Positions 18,053 through 27,033 of a stretch of DNA of 64,000 bases are shown piece after piece; the first letter of the stretch is position 1, and each line of letters opens with the position of its first letter. Made by a program: the position numbers and the translations under genes. The notes under the pieces were generated by a model. The model had not been told where the DNA came from. It did not search any database and saw only the letters and a program-made list of their open reading frames with translations. Source of the DNA: Ferranicluibacter rubi (GTDB taxonomy: Bacteria > Pseudomonadota > Alphaproteobacteria > Rhizobiales > Rhizobiaceae); the NCBI RefSeq assembly GCF_011603255.1, contig NZ_JAANCM010000001.1:186001-250000 (forward strand). The letters are read 5' to 3'.

Positions 18053-18970
18053 TTAACGGAAGAGCGAGAGGATGTTTTCCGAGTTGGAGTTGGCGATCGA
18101 GAGCGACTGTACGCCGAGCTGCTGCTGAGTCTGCAGGGCCTTGAGGCGGGTCGATTCTTCGTTCATGTCGGCGTCGACCAGACGGCCGATGCCCTTTTCG
18201 AAGGACGAGCTGAGATCGTTGACGAAATCGGCCTGCATGTCGATACGCTTGTTGAGAGCGCCGAGGTCGGCGCCGGCATCGGTCATGTCCTGGAGAACGT
18301 TATCGACACCGGAAATGGCAAGCTTCAGTTCCGCAGTGTCCAGCGTCGAGATATCGAGCGTCAAAACGCTCTTGGGTACGGCCAGTCCGGCAATGTCGGT
18401 CGTTAGCTTTCCAACAGTGCCACCGGCAGCAGGCAGACCCGTCGTTCCGTCAACCTCGATCAGGATGCTCTTCGTCGTGTCAAAGTCCAGCGTGGTCAAG
18501 CTGACATTGTTGGCGCTGTCTCGGTTGAAGCCGCCAACAACGCTTTTCACTGCGCCTGCGGTGCCCTGAACCCAGTTCTCGCCGGAGAAGGCGGCAGACT
18601 TCGAGATCGACTTCAGCTGGTTCTGGAGCTCGGTGATTTCCTTCTGAACCTTGCCCTTATCGACGCCCGGCTCGCTGGCAGCGACCAGCTTGGCCTTGAT
18701 TTCATCGACGACCTTGATCGAAGAGTCCATCGCCGTATAGGCGACGTCGGTCTTTGCAGCGCCCAGGCCAAGCGCGTCCTGGACGGTTCCGAGTGCCTTG
18801 TTGTCGGACTTCATGGTCGTTGCGATCGACCAGTATGCGGCGTTATCGGCGGCGACGCCGACCTTGAGGCCGGAGGAAACGCGACCCTGTGTCGTCTCCA
18901 TGTCTGAGCCGATCTGGCGCAGCGTGGAGAGTGCCGCCATTGCGGAAGAATTTGTCAGAATGCTCGTCAT
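18053..18970 (-). CDS. flaB: flagellin (FlaB-type)
   Basis: About 305 residues from MTSILTNSSAMAALSTLRQI. The N-terminal (ETTQGRVSSGLKVG, DNAAYWSIATTMKSDNKAL) and C-terminal (DADMNEESTRLKALQTQQQL, SENILSLFR) polymerisation domains are conserved, and the middle contains FSGENWVQGTAGAVKSVVGG shared nearly unchanged with flaA. The in-frame ATG at 19012 is less likely because the leader hairpin would then lie inside the coding region. Single gene: own leader element and own terminator. Confidence 0.92.
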   Translation of the reverse strand: MTSILTNSSAMAALSTLRQIGSDMETTQGRVSSGLKVGVAADNAAYWSIATTMKSDNKALGTVQDALGLGAAKTDVAYTAMDSSIKVVDEIKAKLVAASEPGVDKGKVQKEITELQNQLKSISKSAAFSGENWVQGTAGAVKSVVGGFNRDSANNVSLTTLDFDTTKSILIEVDGTTGLPAAGGTVGKLTTDIAGLAVPKSVLTLDISTLDTAELKLAISGVDNVLQDMTDAGADLGALNKRIDMQADFVNDLSSSFEKGIGRLVDADMNEESTRLKALQTQQQLGVQSLSIANSNSENILSLFR

Positions 18971-19006
18971 TGTAATCTGCCCCTCTTGAACAGGAAAATA
19001 TGGAAG

Positions 19007-19050
19007 GGACATTCCGGCCTTTACCGGGAAACAGCAGCCAGCTTCATGCC
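19007..19050 (-). promoter_or_regulatory. conserved flagellin leader element of flaB
   Basis: Minus strand: GCATGAAGC, 28 bases, ATGTCCC; a CCGG-TAAAGG-CCGG hairpin directly precedes ATGTCCC. Compare 17777-17820 and 20190-20236. It ends about 37 bases before the flaB start. Confidence 0.5.
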
Positions 19051-19158
19051 TGCTAACGTGTTAAATCTCTTGGTTAACCCGCTGTTTCGATGACCACAGA
19101 AAACACCATCAGGGTTAAGGAACAGCTAAAGCGGAAAAAAAATCGAATCAGACGACAG

Positions 19159-19192
19159 AAAAGGCCGCGCCTCCTGCGAGACGCGGCCTTTT
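19159..19192 (-). terminator. rho-independent terminator of flaA
   Basis: An 11-base stem AAAAGGCCGCG/CGCGGCCTTTT with a 12-base loop lies 45 bases after the flaA stop. It has the same design and loop (CTC-CTGC-GAG versus CTC-TTGC-GAG) as the flaB terminator, a sign of tandem duplication of the whole unit. Confidence 0.85.
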
Positions 19193-19236
19193 CTATTTTT
19201 CGTTTTGTCCAGACCCTTACAGGCCTTCCGCTTCGA

Positions 19237-20151
19237 TTAACGGAAGAGCGACAGGATGTTCTGTGCGTCGGAGTTGGCGATCGAGAGCGACTGGATACCG
19301 AGCTGCTGCTGCGTCTGCAGAGCCTTGAGGCGGGTCGATTCTTCGTTCATGTCGGCGTCGACAAGGCGGCCAACGCCCTTCGTGAAGGATGCCGTCAGGT
19401 CGCTGACGAAGTCCGTCTGCAACGTGATACGCTTGTTAAGAGCGCCGAGATCGGCGCCGGCATCGGTCATGCCCTGCAGGACCTTGTCCACGCCGGAAAT
19501 CGCGAGCTTAAGTTCGGACGTATCCAGCGTCGAGATATCCAGTGTCAGGACGCTCTTGGCTGTAGCAAGCCCGGCGATGTCGGTCGTCAACTTTCCTGCA
19601 GTACCACCAACAGCGGGGACCCCGCTTGCGTCGACTTCGACCAGGAGGCTCTTCGTCGTGTCGAAATCCAGCGTCGTCAGGCTGACGGCGTTGCTCGAGT
19701 CACGGTTGAAGCCGCCGACAATGCTCTTCGTCGCGCCTGCAGTGCCCTGAACCCAGTTTTCGCCGGAGAAGGCGGCCGACTTGGAGATCGACTTCAGCTG
19801 GTTCTGGAGTTCCGAGATGTCCTTCTGAACCTTGGCCTTGTCGACACCCGGCTCGCTGGCAGCGACCAGCTTGGCCTTGATTTCGTCGACGACCTTGATG
19901 GAAGCGTCCATGGCCGTGTAGGCGACGTCGGTCTTAGCAGCGCCGAGGCCGAGGGCGTCCTGTACGGTTGCAAGCGCCTTGTTGTCCGACTTGATGGTCG
20001 TGGAGATCGACCAGTAAGCGGCGTTGTCGGAAGCCTGGCCGACCTTGAGGCCGGAGGAGATGCGCGACTGCGTCGACTCCATGTCGTTGTTGATCGTGCG
20101 CAGCGTGGAGAGTGCTGCCATTGCAGAAACGTTGGTATTGATGCTCGTCAT
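19237..20151 (-). CDS. flaA: flagellin (FlaA-type)
   Basis: A 304-residue flagellin starting MTSINTNVSAMAALSTLR, nearly collinear with flaB over its full length (shared FSGENWVQGTAGA, DADMNEESTRLKALQTQQQL, ENILSLFR-like end QNILSLFR). In rhizobia FlaA is the principal subunit of complex filaments and partners a secondary flagellin. The first of three tandem flagellin genes; it has its own long upstream region, leader element and terminator. The letter comes from gene order and is tentative. Confidence 0.92.
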   Translation of the reverse strand: MTSINTNVSAMAALSTLRTINNDMESTQSRISSGLKVGQASDNAAYWSISTTIKSDNKALATVQDALGLGAAKTDVAYTAMDASIKVVDEIKAKLVAASEPGVDKAKVQKDISELQNQLKSISKSAAFSGENWVQGTAGATKSIVGGFNRDSSNAVSLTTLDFDTTKSLLVEVDASGVPAVGGTAGKLTTDIAGLATAKSVLTLDISTLDTSELKLAISGVDKVLQGMTDAGADLGALNKRITLQTDFVSDLTASFTKGVGRLVDADMNEESTRLKALQTQQQLGIQSLSIANSDAQNILSLFR

Positions 20152-20461
20152 TAGACTGTCCCTCTAAGGTACAAAAAACAAAAAACTTAGGGACATACCG
20201 GACTAACTTACCGGTGATAACGGTTCGGCATCATGCCACTCGGTACCTGTTATTCCTCAGGAGAACCAAACCCGTCATGTAGGGTGAATATCGCAGTCAA
20301 AGCTTGCGATTTGCTTAAATCCACCTTTTTGGGGCACGGGTTCGACGGGCCACAAAACGACGCGGCTCCGGAAAATTAATCAATGAAAACAGGTATTTGA
20401 AAAAGCCATTAAGACTAAATATACCGTGCTGCGCAATACTTGGTTAACCACGCCGCAAAGG
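20152..20461. promoter_or_regulatory. flaA upstream region
   Basis: This 310-base stretch between fliP and flaA has no gene. It contains the flaA leader element (20190-20236), a palindromic GGTTAACC (20444-20451) and AT-rich tracts. I do not see a clear copy of the Rem-type element; an imperfect CGCAAG lies at about 20293-20300. Confidence 0.5.
20190..20236 (-). promoter_or_regulatory. conserved flagellin leader element of flaA
   Basis: Minus strand: GCATGATGC, 31 bases, ATGTCCC; an ACCGG/CCGGT hairpin with nine-base loop directly precedes the ATGTCCC box. It ends about 39 bases before the flaA start. Confidence 0.5.
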
Positions 20462-21199
20462 TCAGTTAAACGAGCGCACCAAACTGCCCACGAGCAGGTT
20501 CCAGCCGTCGATCAGGACGAAGAAGAGAATCTTGAAGGGCAAGGAAATGGAGGTCGGCGGCAGCATCATCATGCCCATCGCCATCGTGATGGTCGCCACG
20601 ATCAGATCGATGACGAGAAAGGGCAGCATGATCAGGAAGCCGATCTCGAAACCACGCCGGATCTCGGAGATCATGAAGGCGGGGATGACGGCACGCAGAT
20701 CGACGCGGCCATCCACGACCACGGTCTGGTTTTTTTCCTGGGCAATATCGACGAAGAGCTGAAGGTCCCGGTCGCGGGTATTGGCCAGCATGAACTCGCG
20801 GAAGGGCTCGCTGATGCGGGTGAGCGCTTCGGTCTCGGTGATCTGGTTCTGGATCAGCGGATCGACGCCCTCGCGCCAGGCACGGTCGAAGGTGGGCGCC
20901 ATGACGTAGAAGGTCATGAACAGCGCGAGGCTGACCATGATCATGTTCGACGGCGTGGTCGCAAGGCCCATGCCGGTGCGCAGGATCGCAAAAGCGATGA
21001 CGAAGCGCGGGAAGCTCGTGACCATGATGAGGATGCCGGGCGCAACCGACAGGATCGTCAGGAGCCCGAACGTGCGGATGATCCACGAGGCCGCGGAGCC
21101 GTCGATCGGCTGGTTGAAGATCTGGGAGGGAAACCCTTGGGCCCCTGCGATCCCCGTCATGGCAACCATGGCGGCTATGAATGCGACCAGACGAATCAT
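20462..21199 (-). CDS. fliP: flagellar export gate protein FliP
   Basis: The 245-residue protein starts with a signal peptide (MIRLVAFIAAMVAMTGIAGA), as FliP usually does, then has four membrane segments with the family motifs MVTSFPRFVIAFAILR and PAFMISEIRRGFEIGFLIMLPF. FliP is the core pentamer of the flagellar export gate. Its start overlaps the fliL stop by four bases and it is the last gene of the flgB operon. Confidence 0.96.
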   Translation of the reverse strand: MIRLVAFIAAMVAMTGIAGAQGFPSQIFNQPIDGSAASWIIRTFGLLTILSVAPGILIMVTSFPRFVIAFAILRTGMGLATTPSNMIMVSLALFMTFYVMAPTFDRAWREGVDPLIQNQITETEALTRISEPFREFMLANTRDRDLQLFVDIAQEKNQTVVVDGRVDLRAVIPAFMISEIRRGFEIGFLIMLPFLVIDLIVATITMAMGMMMLPPTSISLPFKILFFVLIDGWNLLVGSLVRSFN

Positions 21200-21771
21200 T
21201 GGACCACGAATGTTCTGAAGATCACATTCGTTACGCGCCCTTCGGAGCGCAGGTCAACCCGTTCCTGGATATCGTCCTTCAGATACTGAAACCCGCGGGG
21301 GCCCTCGATCTGCTGGAGGGAGACGGTGCGCAGATAAGCGGCGACATCCTCGTGGATCTGCTGCGCCATGGCGACGTCGGGTGTGCCCTTGAAAAGGAGC
21401 GCCAGTTCCAGCCGGATCCAGTTTTCCGTGGGATAGGACAGGTTGGTGGTGATCGGGTCGAGCTGGAGAACGCCATTGGCCTCCGTCGAGGCCTTCGGGA
21501 GACCTTCCTCGTCTTCCTTCTTGGCCTTGCCATGCTCGCCGCCCGCCGGAGCTGCCTCGTTGGCCGCCTCCGCCGCTTCCCGGGCCTTGATGGTAGCCTT
21601 TGCCTCTTCCAGTACCCGCGCCTCGTCCGAGGTCAGCGGTTCGGGCGCCAGCATGCCCCCGAGGAACCAGCCCCCGCCGGCGCCGAGCACCGAGACGATG
21701 GCGATCGCCGCGATGGTCATGACCATGCCGCTTTTCTTTTTCGGCGGTGCGCCGCCTTCGATCTCGTCCAT
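21196..21771 (-). CDS. fliL: flagellar basal body-associated protein FliL
   Basis: A 191-residue single-pass membrane protein: short cytoplasmic start with PPKKKSGMVM, one helix (about 18-38), a charged Glu/Ala/Lys linker (50-90) and a periplasmic stomatin-like domain ending RVTNVIFRTFVVQ. FliL surrounds and supports the MotAB stator. It sits between flgH and fliP; about 76 bases separate it from flgH. Confidence 0.93.
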   Translation of the reverse strand: MDEIEGGAPPKKKSGMVMTIAAIAIVSVLGAGGGWFLGGMLAPEPLTSDEARVLEEAKATIKAREAAEAANEAAPAGGEHGKAKKEDEEGLPKASTEANGVLQLDPITTNLSYPTENWIRLELALLFKGTPDVAMAQQIHEDVAAYLRTVSLQQIEGPRGFQYLKDDIQERVDLRSEGRVTNVIFRTFVVQ

Positions 21772-21847
21772 CAGAGCCTCGCTTGTGCCTTCCAGATGTC
21801 CGTCCGATCCGCTTCCTGCCCACCCTTGCGGGTCTGCGCAGCGGCGA

Positions 21848-22555
21848 TCAGAGCGGCGATATGATGTCCATGACCTGCTGCCCCCAGGGCGGCTGCTGCA
21901 CTTCCGTCAGGCGACCACGGCCGCCATAGGAGATGCGGGCCTCGGCGATCTTGTCGTAGGAGATCATGTTCTTCGCATCGACGTCCTGCGGCCGGACGAT
22001 ACCGGCAACGTTGAGGATGCGGAGTTCGTGGTTGACCCGGACCTCCTGCGAACCGCTGATCAGCAGGTTGCCGTTCTCCAGCACCCCGGTGACCACCGCG
22101 GCAACGAGAAGGACGAGCTTTTCGGAGCGCTCCGTCGTCCCCTCCCCCTTCGTCGAGGTGTTGGAACCGTAATCGAGATTGCCCTTCCAGGCGAAATCGC
22201 TCGTCTGGGAATTGCCGGCAGCGCCGACATTGTAGCCGCTGTCGTTGGTGCGCTTGCGGTCGGTCTTGTTGTCGAAGCTCGCCTTGTCGTCGATGCGGAT
22301 ATCGACGGTGATGATGTCGCCGATCTTCATGGCGCGGGCGTCCTTGAAGAGCGCCGATTGCTGGTCGCTCCACAGGGAGTATCCGCTCGCCACCTGGTGC
22401 GGCTCCTTGGGATACATCGCGAGCTGCGGCGTCTGCGTATATTGCAGGCCGCTGCCGATCGGGCTCATGGCCGGGGCACGACCGACGTCGTGCAGCGACG
22501 ACTGGCAACCGGTCAGAAGACTTGCAGCCAGAGCGGCCGAAAGGCGAATGTTCAT
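21848..22555 (-). CDS. flgH: flagellar L-ring lipoprotein FlgH
   Basis: A 235-residue protein with a lipoprotein signal (AALAASLLTGC, Cys at residue 17) and the FlgH signature region MKIGDIITVDIRIDDKAS and VNHELRILNVAGIVRPQD. FlgH forms the L-ring in the outer membrane. It overlaps motE by four bases. An overlapping 272-residue frame is a shadow. Confidence 0.95.
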   Translation of the reverse strand: MNIRLSAALAASLLTGCQSSLHDVGRAPAMSPIGSGLQYTQTPQLAMYPKEPHQVASGYSLWSDQQSALFKDARAMKIGDIITVDIRIDDKASFDNKTDRKRTNDSGYNVGAAGNSQTSDFAWKGNLDYGSNTSTKGEGTTERSEKLVLLVAAVVTGVLENGNLLISGSQEVRVNHELRILNVAGIVRPQDVDAKNMISYDKIAEARISYGGRGRLTEVQQPPWGQQVMDIISPL

Positions 22556-23088
22556 GACGGTTCCTTCGATGTGTTCGGATCGGCGGCACTGGAAATGATG
22601 TTGGTCAGAATGGCCGCCTTTTCATCGCTCATCTCGCTGAGGATGAGGCTCGACTGGCGGGGCGGCAGCTTCATGATGACGGCGGCGGCGATTTCCGAGC
22701 GGACCAGAGTGAGCTTGCTCGCCGCTGCGTCCGGCTTCATGGTCTTGTAGATATCGACGAGGTTGAGCTCGGCCTGCTTCAGGAATTCGTCGCGACGCTT
22801 GCGCCAGTCCTCGTATTCCGCACGCTTCTTTTCCAGAAGCGCGATGCGCTCGTCGACGCCCGCCTGCAACTGTTCGATCTGCTGCTTTTGCAGGAGGTAG
22901 CGCTGGTCGCGGGCGGCATCCGCAATGTTGGTGCAAAATTGCTGAATCTCGCCGCCCTGGGGGGCACCCGTGCCGGACGGTGCGGCGACCTCCTGGGCGA
23001 AGGCGCCCGGGATCGTCAGGACGAGCGTGGCTGCAGCACCGATAAGAAGCTGGCGCAGGCGTGGGGAAAGCGTGTGTGTTGCGGTCAT
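22552..23088 (-). CDS. motE: MotC chaperone MotE
   Basis: The 178-residue protein has a signal peptide (LLIGAAATLVLTIPGAFA), a coiled coil (about 60-110, LQAGVDERIALLEKKRAEY) and a C-terminal MgtE-N-like segment (IMKLPPRQSSLILSEMSDEKAA). In Sinorhizobium MotE is a periplasmic, disulphide-linked protein required for folding or stability of MotC; two Cys would be expected and one is visible in QFCTNIAD. It is coupled to flgI and flgH by four-base overlaps, which places a stator factor inside a ring-building operon. Confidence 0.85.
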   Translation of the reverse strand: MTATHTLSPRLRQLLIGAAATLVLTIPGAFAQEVAAPSGTGAPQGGEIQQFCTNIADAARDQRYLLQKQQIEQLQAGVDERIALLEKKRAEYEDWRKRRDEFLKQAELNLVDIYKTMKPDAAASKLTLVRSEIAAAVIMKLPPRQSSLILSEMSDEKAAILTNIISSAADPNTSKEPS

Positions 23089-24224
23089 TGCAGAACGAGC
23101 TCCGCCTGGAGGGCACCGGCCGATTTGATGCCCTGGAGAATGGAAATGATGCCGTCCGGCTTCACGCCGATCGAATTCAGGCCCGAGACGAGCGTGCGCA
23201 GATTGGATCCGTTGAGGATGGCGACCTTACCGCCGGCCTCGGTAGCGTCGATCCGCGTGTTCGGCTCGACGGCGGTTTCTCCGCGCGAGAAGGGTTCGGG
23301 CTGGACGACCGTCGGCGTTTCGGTGACCTGCACCGTCAGCGTGCCGAAGCTCACCGCCACCGGCGAGATCTGCACGTCCTGCCCGATGACGATCGTGCCG
23401 GTCCGCTCGTTGACGACGACCCGGGCGGGGACATCCGTCTCGATGACGAGATTTTCGACATCCGCCATCAGGCGGGCGAGATCGGCCATCTTGGGCTTGT
23501 CGATGACCACGGTCTGGCTGTCGCGAGCTTCGGCGATCTGGCCGCCGAACTGTCCGCGCCCATAACGGTTGATGGCCGCGGCCATGCCGACGGCGGTGGA
23601 GAAGTCGGGATTGCGGAGCTGGAGAACGAGATTGACCCCGTCCTTGAACTTCGCCGGCAGCTCGCGCTCGATGATGGCGCCGTTCGGCACGCGGCCGGCC
23701 GTCGTGATGCCCTGCTGCAACGTCGCGGCATCGCCTTCGGCGCTGAAGCCGGTGACGACGACGGACCCCTGGGCCACCGCGTAGATCTGTCCGTCGGCAC
23801 CCGACAGAGACGTCATGACCAGCGTGCCGCCGCGCAGCGAGGTGCTGTCGCCGAGCGACCCTACGGTCACGTCGATACGGCTGCCGGGGCTTGCGAACGG
23901 TGGCAGGTTGGCGGTGACAAGCACGGCCGCGATATTCTTCGACCGGGATTCGCCGCCCTGCGTGGAGATGCCGAGGTTCTGCAGCATGGCACGCAACGAC
24001 TGCTCGGTGAAGGGCGAGGAGCGCAGGCTGTCGCCCGTGCCCTGCAGGCCGACCACGAGGCCGTAGCCGATCAGCTGGTTGTCGCGGCCCGACTGCAGCG
24101 AGGCCACATCCTTGATGCGGGCTGCGGCGAATGCGGTATCGACGCCGAGGGTGAGGTTGAGCGGCAGGCTGAGAGCCAGCGCCGCAACCACCGCGATGAG
24201 GCGCCGTGCCATGGAAACGATCAT
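23085..24224 (-). CDS. flgI: flagellar P-ring protein FlgI
   Basis: About 379 residues from an ATG that overlaps the flgA stop (ATGA at 24221-24224). It has a signal peptide (about 1-33, cleavage after AFA), then ARIKDVASLQSGRDNQLIGY and GLVVGLQGTGDSLR, which are diagnostic for FlgI, and ends in SAGALQAELVLQ. The mature protein forms the periplasmic P-ring with FlgA as chaperone. A longer frame upstream belongs to a flgA shadow and is rejected. Confidence 0.95.
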   Translation of the reverse strand: MIVSMARRLIAVVAALALSLPLNLTLGVDTAFAAARIKDVASLQSGRDNQLIGYGLVVGLQGTGDSLRSSPFTEQSLRAMLQNLGISTQGGESRSKNIAAVLVTANLPPFASPGSRIDVTVGSLGDSTSLRGGTLVMTSLSGADGQIYAVAQGSVVVTGFSAEGDAATLQQGITTAGRVPNGAIIERELPAKFKDGVNLVLQLRNPDFSTAVGMAAAINRYGRGQFGGQIAEARDSQTVVIDKPKMADLARLMADVENLVIETDVPARVVVNERTGTIVIGQDVQISPVAVSFGTLTVQVTETPTVVQPEPFSRGETAVEPNTRIDATEAGGKVAILNGSNLRTLVSGLNSIGVKPDGIISILQGIKSAGALQAELVLQ

Positions 24225-24790
24225 TTTGCCACCACGTGTACTGTGCCGTCTGCCATGACGGTGCCCGAGACGATCATGCCGGAATCGGTGTTGCGGATAC
24301 GGATGAGGTCGCCGACCGAGGCATTGTCGAGCGGCGAGCCGCCGGCCGTGATGGTCAGCGAGCCGTTCGAATAGACGATCCGCACGGCCTTGCCGCGTTC
24401 CACGGCATAAGGCTCGCGCAGCCCGGCGACGAAGATGACGCGGCCGGCGAGAAGCGTGCGGTTGGTGACCTTGCCGACGACCTGATCGAGACCGGAGGCA
24501 TAGTCGCCCGACAGGTCCGGATTGGTGACGGCGACCACCTGCAGGTGCGTCTCCTCGATGGTCTGGCCGGGATAGATGGTTTCCGTGGGGATGACGGCCG
24601 TCTTGGAGGCGGTCCGGGCGCCGCTCTGGCTGCTGCTCTGACTTCCGGCCTGACCGCTCGCGCCGGTCGTCGTCATCGTCGAAAAGGCGGCAGCACACAG
24701 CATCGTGGCAAGCAGGCGCCGGGTGGCGTGCTGCACGAAGCGCGCCGCCAACCTTTCCTTCCCCAGCCTGTTCATCGGGCGAAACATCAT
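24221..24790 (-). CDS. flgA: flagellar P-ring assembly chaperone FlgA
   Basis: A 189-residue protein with an N-terminal export segment (LLATMLCAAAFSTM), a Ser/Gln/Thr-rich spacer, and the SAF-like domain (PTETIYPGQTIEETHLQVV; LLAGRVIFVAGLREP) followed by the FlgA C-terminal beta domain. FlgA helps FlgI to polymerise into the P-ring. The start may be at one of the later Met residues (for example the MNRL position, five codons on). It precedes flgI with a four-base overlap. Confidence 0.88.
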   Translation of the reverse strand: MMFRPMNRLGKERLAARFVQHATRRLLATMLCAAAFSTMTTTGASGQAGSQSSSQSGARTASKTAVIPTETIYPGQTIEETHLQVVAVTNPDLSGDYASGLDQVVGKVTNRTLLAGRVIFVAGLREPYAVERGKAVRIVYSNGSLTITAGGSPLDNASVGDLIRIRNTDSGMIVSGTVMADGTVHVVAK

Positions 24791-24819
24791 GTCTGCCGCT
24801 CCTTTCGCGTTTTCGCCGC

Positions 24820-25608
24820 TTATCTCAGGTTCTTGCTGACCGTGGAGGCCATCTCGTCGGCCGCCTGGATGATCTTCGAGTTCATCTCGTAGGCGCGCTG
24901 CGCGGAGATGAGGTCGGTGATTTCCTTGACCGGATCGACGTTCGACGCCTCGAGATACTTCTGCTTGATCTGGGCGTAGCCCGGATCGGCCGGCGAGCCG
25001 ACGACGGCGGCACCCGATGCCGGCGTTTCCTTGAAGAGGTTGTCGCCCTGCGGCGCGAGACCGGCTTCGTTGATGAAGTTGGCGATCGTCAGCTGGCCCA
25101 CCGTCTGGGGAATGCTGCTGCCGTCGATGAGCGCCATGACCTGCCCGGACGTGCTGACCGTGACCTGTGCGGCCCCCTGCGGAATGGTGATGCCGGGGAC
25201 GACCGTGTAGCCGTCGATGGTGACGAGCTGGCCTGTATCATTGGTGTTGAAGGCACCGGCACGGGTGTAAGCCGTCTCGCCATCGGGCGTTTCGACCTGA
25301 AACCAGCCGCGGCCGACGAGCGCCATGTCGAGATCGTTGCCCGTCTGAACGAGGCTGCCCTGGATGTGCAGGTTGCGTACGGCCGAGGTCTGGACGCCGA
25401 GGCCGACATTGGCGCCTTCCGGAACGACCGCCTGGTTTGCCCGGTTGGGTACACCGGCGGCACGCTCGGTCTGGTAGAGAAGATCGGAGAACTCGGCGCG
25501 CGCCCGCTTGTAGCCCGTCGTGTTGATGTTCGCGATGTTGTTCGCGATCACTTCGAGGTTGAGCTGCTGGGCGTTCATGCCGGTGGCGGCAATGGAGAGA
25601 GCCTTCAT
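24820..25608 (-). CDS. flgG: distal rod protein FlgG
   Basis: The 262-residue protein begins [20 protein letters not shown] with the rod motif [16 protein letters not shown], and ends with the FlgG pattern [20 protein letters not shown]. FlgG builds the distal rod. Length equals the family's (260-262). It lies 25 bases downstream of fliE and 29 bases upstream of flgA. Confidence 0.96.
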   Translation of the reverse strand: MKALSIAATGMNAQQLNLEVIANNIANINTTGYKRARAEFSDLLYQTERAAGVPNRANQAVVPEGANVGLGVQTSAVRNLHIQGSLVQTGNDLDMALVGRGWFQVETPDGETAYTRAGAFNTNDTGQLVTIDGYTVVPGITIPQGAAQVTVSTSGQVMALIDGSSIPQTVGQLTIANFINEAGLAPQGDNLFKETPASGAAVVGSPADPGYAQIKQKYLEASNVDPVKEITDLISAQRAYEMNSKIIQAADEMASTVSKNLR

Positions 25609-25633
25609 GGTACTATTCCTTTAGATCCGCGCC

Positions 25634-25972
25634 TCAGATCGGTGTACGGGCGATTTCGAGATAGGCGGTGACGATCTTGTCGCGGATGGCGATGGCGGTC
25701 TGAAGCGACTGTTCGGCGCTCATGACGGCATCGATGACTTCGCGGGTGTTTGCCTTGCCGCTGATCCCCGCGATGGACGAGGTTTCGGCGGAGCGCAGCG
25801 AGTTGCTCATCTCCGATGCCATGCCGCTGAAGACCTCCGAGAAGCTCTGCCCGGCCGGTGACGTGCTGCCGAGCGCCTGCGAGGCCATGGAGGCTGCGGA
25901 ACTCGTGGCGTTCGTGGTGCTTTCGGTGGCGGAAGAGAGCGCGGCACCGATGGTCTTGATTGCGTCGATCAT
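25634..25972 (-). CDS. fliE: flagellar hook-basal body protein FliE
   Basis: A 112-residue protein with an Ala/Ser/Thr-rich first half and the FliE end: [20 protein letters not shown] and [14 protein letters not shown]. FliE joins the MS-ring to the proximal rod. It shares one base with the flgC stop codon, so coupling is tight in flgB-flgC-fliE, as in most flagellates. Confidence 0.94.
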   Translation of the reverse strand: MIDAIKTIGAALSSATESTTNATSSAASMASQALGSTSPAGQSFSEVFSGMASEMSNSLRSAETSSIAGISGKANTREVIDAVMSAEQSLQTAIAIRDKIVTAYLEIARTPI

Positions 25973-26397
25973 TATTGCGAAGCCCTCAGAAGGTCGATTG
26001 TCTGGGAAATGAGGTCGCGCGCCTGCTTGGTGGTCTGCAGGTTGGCCTCGTAGGAACGGTTGGCTTCGCGCATGTCGGCCATTTCGATCAGCACGTTGAC
26101 GTTGGGCAGCTTGACCATGCCCTTGTCGTCGGCGGCCGGGTTGCCCGGGTCGAATTCGACGCTGAAGTCGGACTGATCGACGCCGAGCTTCTGGACCTCG
26201 ACGCTCGAAGCCCCGCTGGCCCGATCCACTTCGGCGGCAAAGCTGATCGTCTTGCGGCGGTAGGGATCGGCACCGGCGGTATCGCCGGTCGAGCGGGCGT
26301 TGGCGATGTTTTCGGACACGATGCGCAGGCGGGTGGACTCGGCTTCGAGACCGGAGGCTGCGACTTTGAGAGCGGAGACGAGAGGATCCATGGCCAT
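25972..26397 (-). CDS. flgC: proximal rod protein FlgC
   Basis: The 141-residue protein has the rod N-terminus ([20 protein letters not shown] then NIANARSTG) and the FlgC C-terminus [20 protein letters not shown]. It is a proximal rod subunit with FlgB and FlgF. It shares one base with the end of flgB. Confidence 0.95.
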   Translation of the reverse strand: MAMDPLVSALKVAASGLEAESTRLRIVSENIANARSTGDTAGADPYRRKTISFAAEVDRASGASSVEVQKLGVDQSDFSVEFDPGNPAADDKGMVKLPNVNVLIEMADMREANRSYEANLQTTKQARDLISQTIDLLRASQ

Positions 26398-26780
26398 TAC
26401 TTCCTGACGACCATCAGCATCATGCGATGGAAGGACTTCACGAGACCGGTGTTGAGTTCATAATCCCGCTTCACCTCGCCGGACTTCATGAGCTCTTTCT
26501 CGATCTCGACGCTATTGCCCGACTGCTGGACTTCGCCATCGTCGATCAGCGAGGTCTCGGTGATCTGGTTGCTCATGGGACCGCTCGAAAAATGCGCGGG
26601 ATTGGTGGCTGCCAGCTGAAAGCCGGTTTCCTTCATGACGCTATCGAAGGGCTTGATGTCCTTCGATGCGTAGTGTGGCGTATTGGCGTTGGCGATGTTG
26701 CCTGCGACGACATTCTGGCGGACGGCGAGCCACTGCGCTTGCCTCGATGCCAGTTCGAACAGCTGAATAGGTTGCATCAT
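26397..26780 (-). CDS. flgB: proximal rod protein FlgB
   Basis: A 127-residue protein with the FlgB pattern [20 protein letters not shown] and a C-terminal helix [15 protein letters not shown]. Two ATG codons in a row at 26780 and 26777 are both possible; GGAG lies four to seven bases upstream. It is the first gene of the ten-gene operon flgB to fliP and has a Rem-type promoter element 28 bases upstream. Confidence 0.95.
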   Translation of the reverse strand: MMQPIQLFELASRQAQWLAVRQNVVAGNIANANTPHYASKDIKPFDSVMKETGFQLAATNPAHFSSGPMSNQITETSLIDDGEVQQSGNSVEIEKELMKSGEVKRDYELNTGLVKSFHRMMLMVVRK

Positions 26781-26807
26781 GCGACTCCATGCTTGTTGCT
26801 GGAGACA

Positions 26808-26828
26808 CTAGGCTTGTAAACTTGCGTG
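26808..26828 (-). promoter_or_regulatory. putative Rem-type promoter element of flgB
   Basis: Minus strand CACGCAAG, 8 bases, CCTAGTGTC, identical in both boxes to the flgE copy and followed by similar bases (TCTCC versus CGCC). It ends 28 bases before the flgB start, the closest of the set. Confidence 0.62.
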
Positions 26829-27033
26829 GGACTGGCGCGGATTTGCAGGCTTTCGGCGCGTGAGAGCGCACGAAAACGGCCTTCGACCAAACTGTGAAAA
26901 GGCCGTCATGGCGAGGCTCCGGGCGAGCGCCAAGTGGTTCACGAGAACGCAAATGGCGCTGCAAGCCATCGATGGCGATGGCCGAGCCTGTGCAAGCATC
27001 ATGCAAGCGGAAGATGAGGAAGGGCGGAACGTG

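Noticed and set aside
20285-20310. CGCAAG-containing stretch upstream of flaA as a Rem-type element
   Set aside because: The CCTAG box is missing at 8 bases and the first two bases differ, so it does not fit the set.
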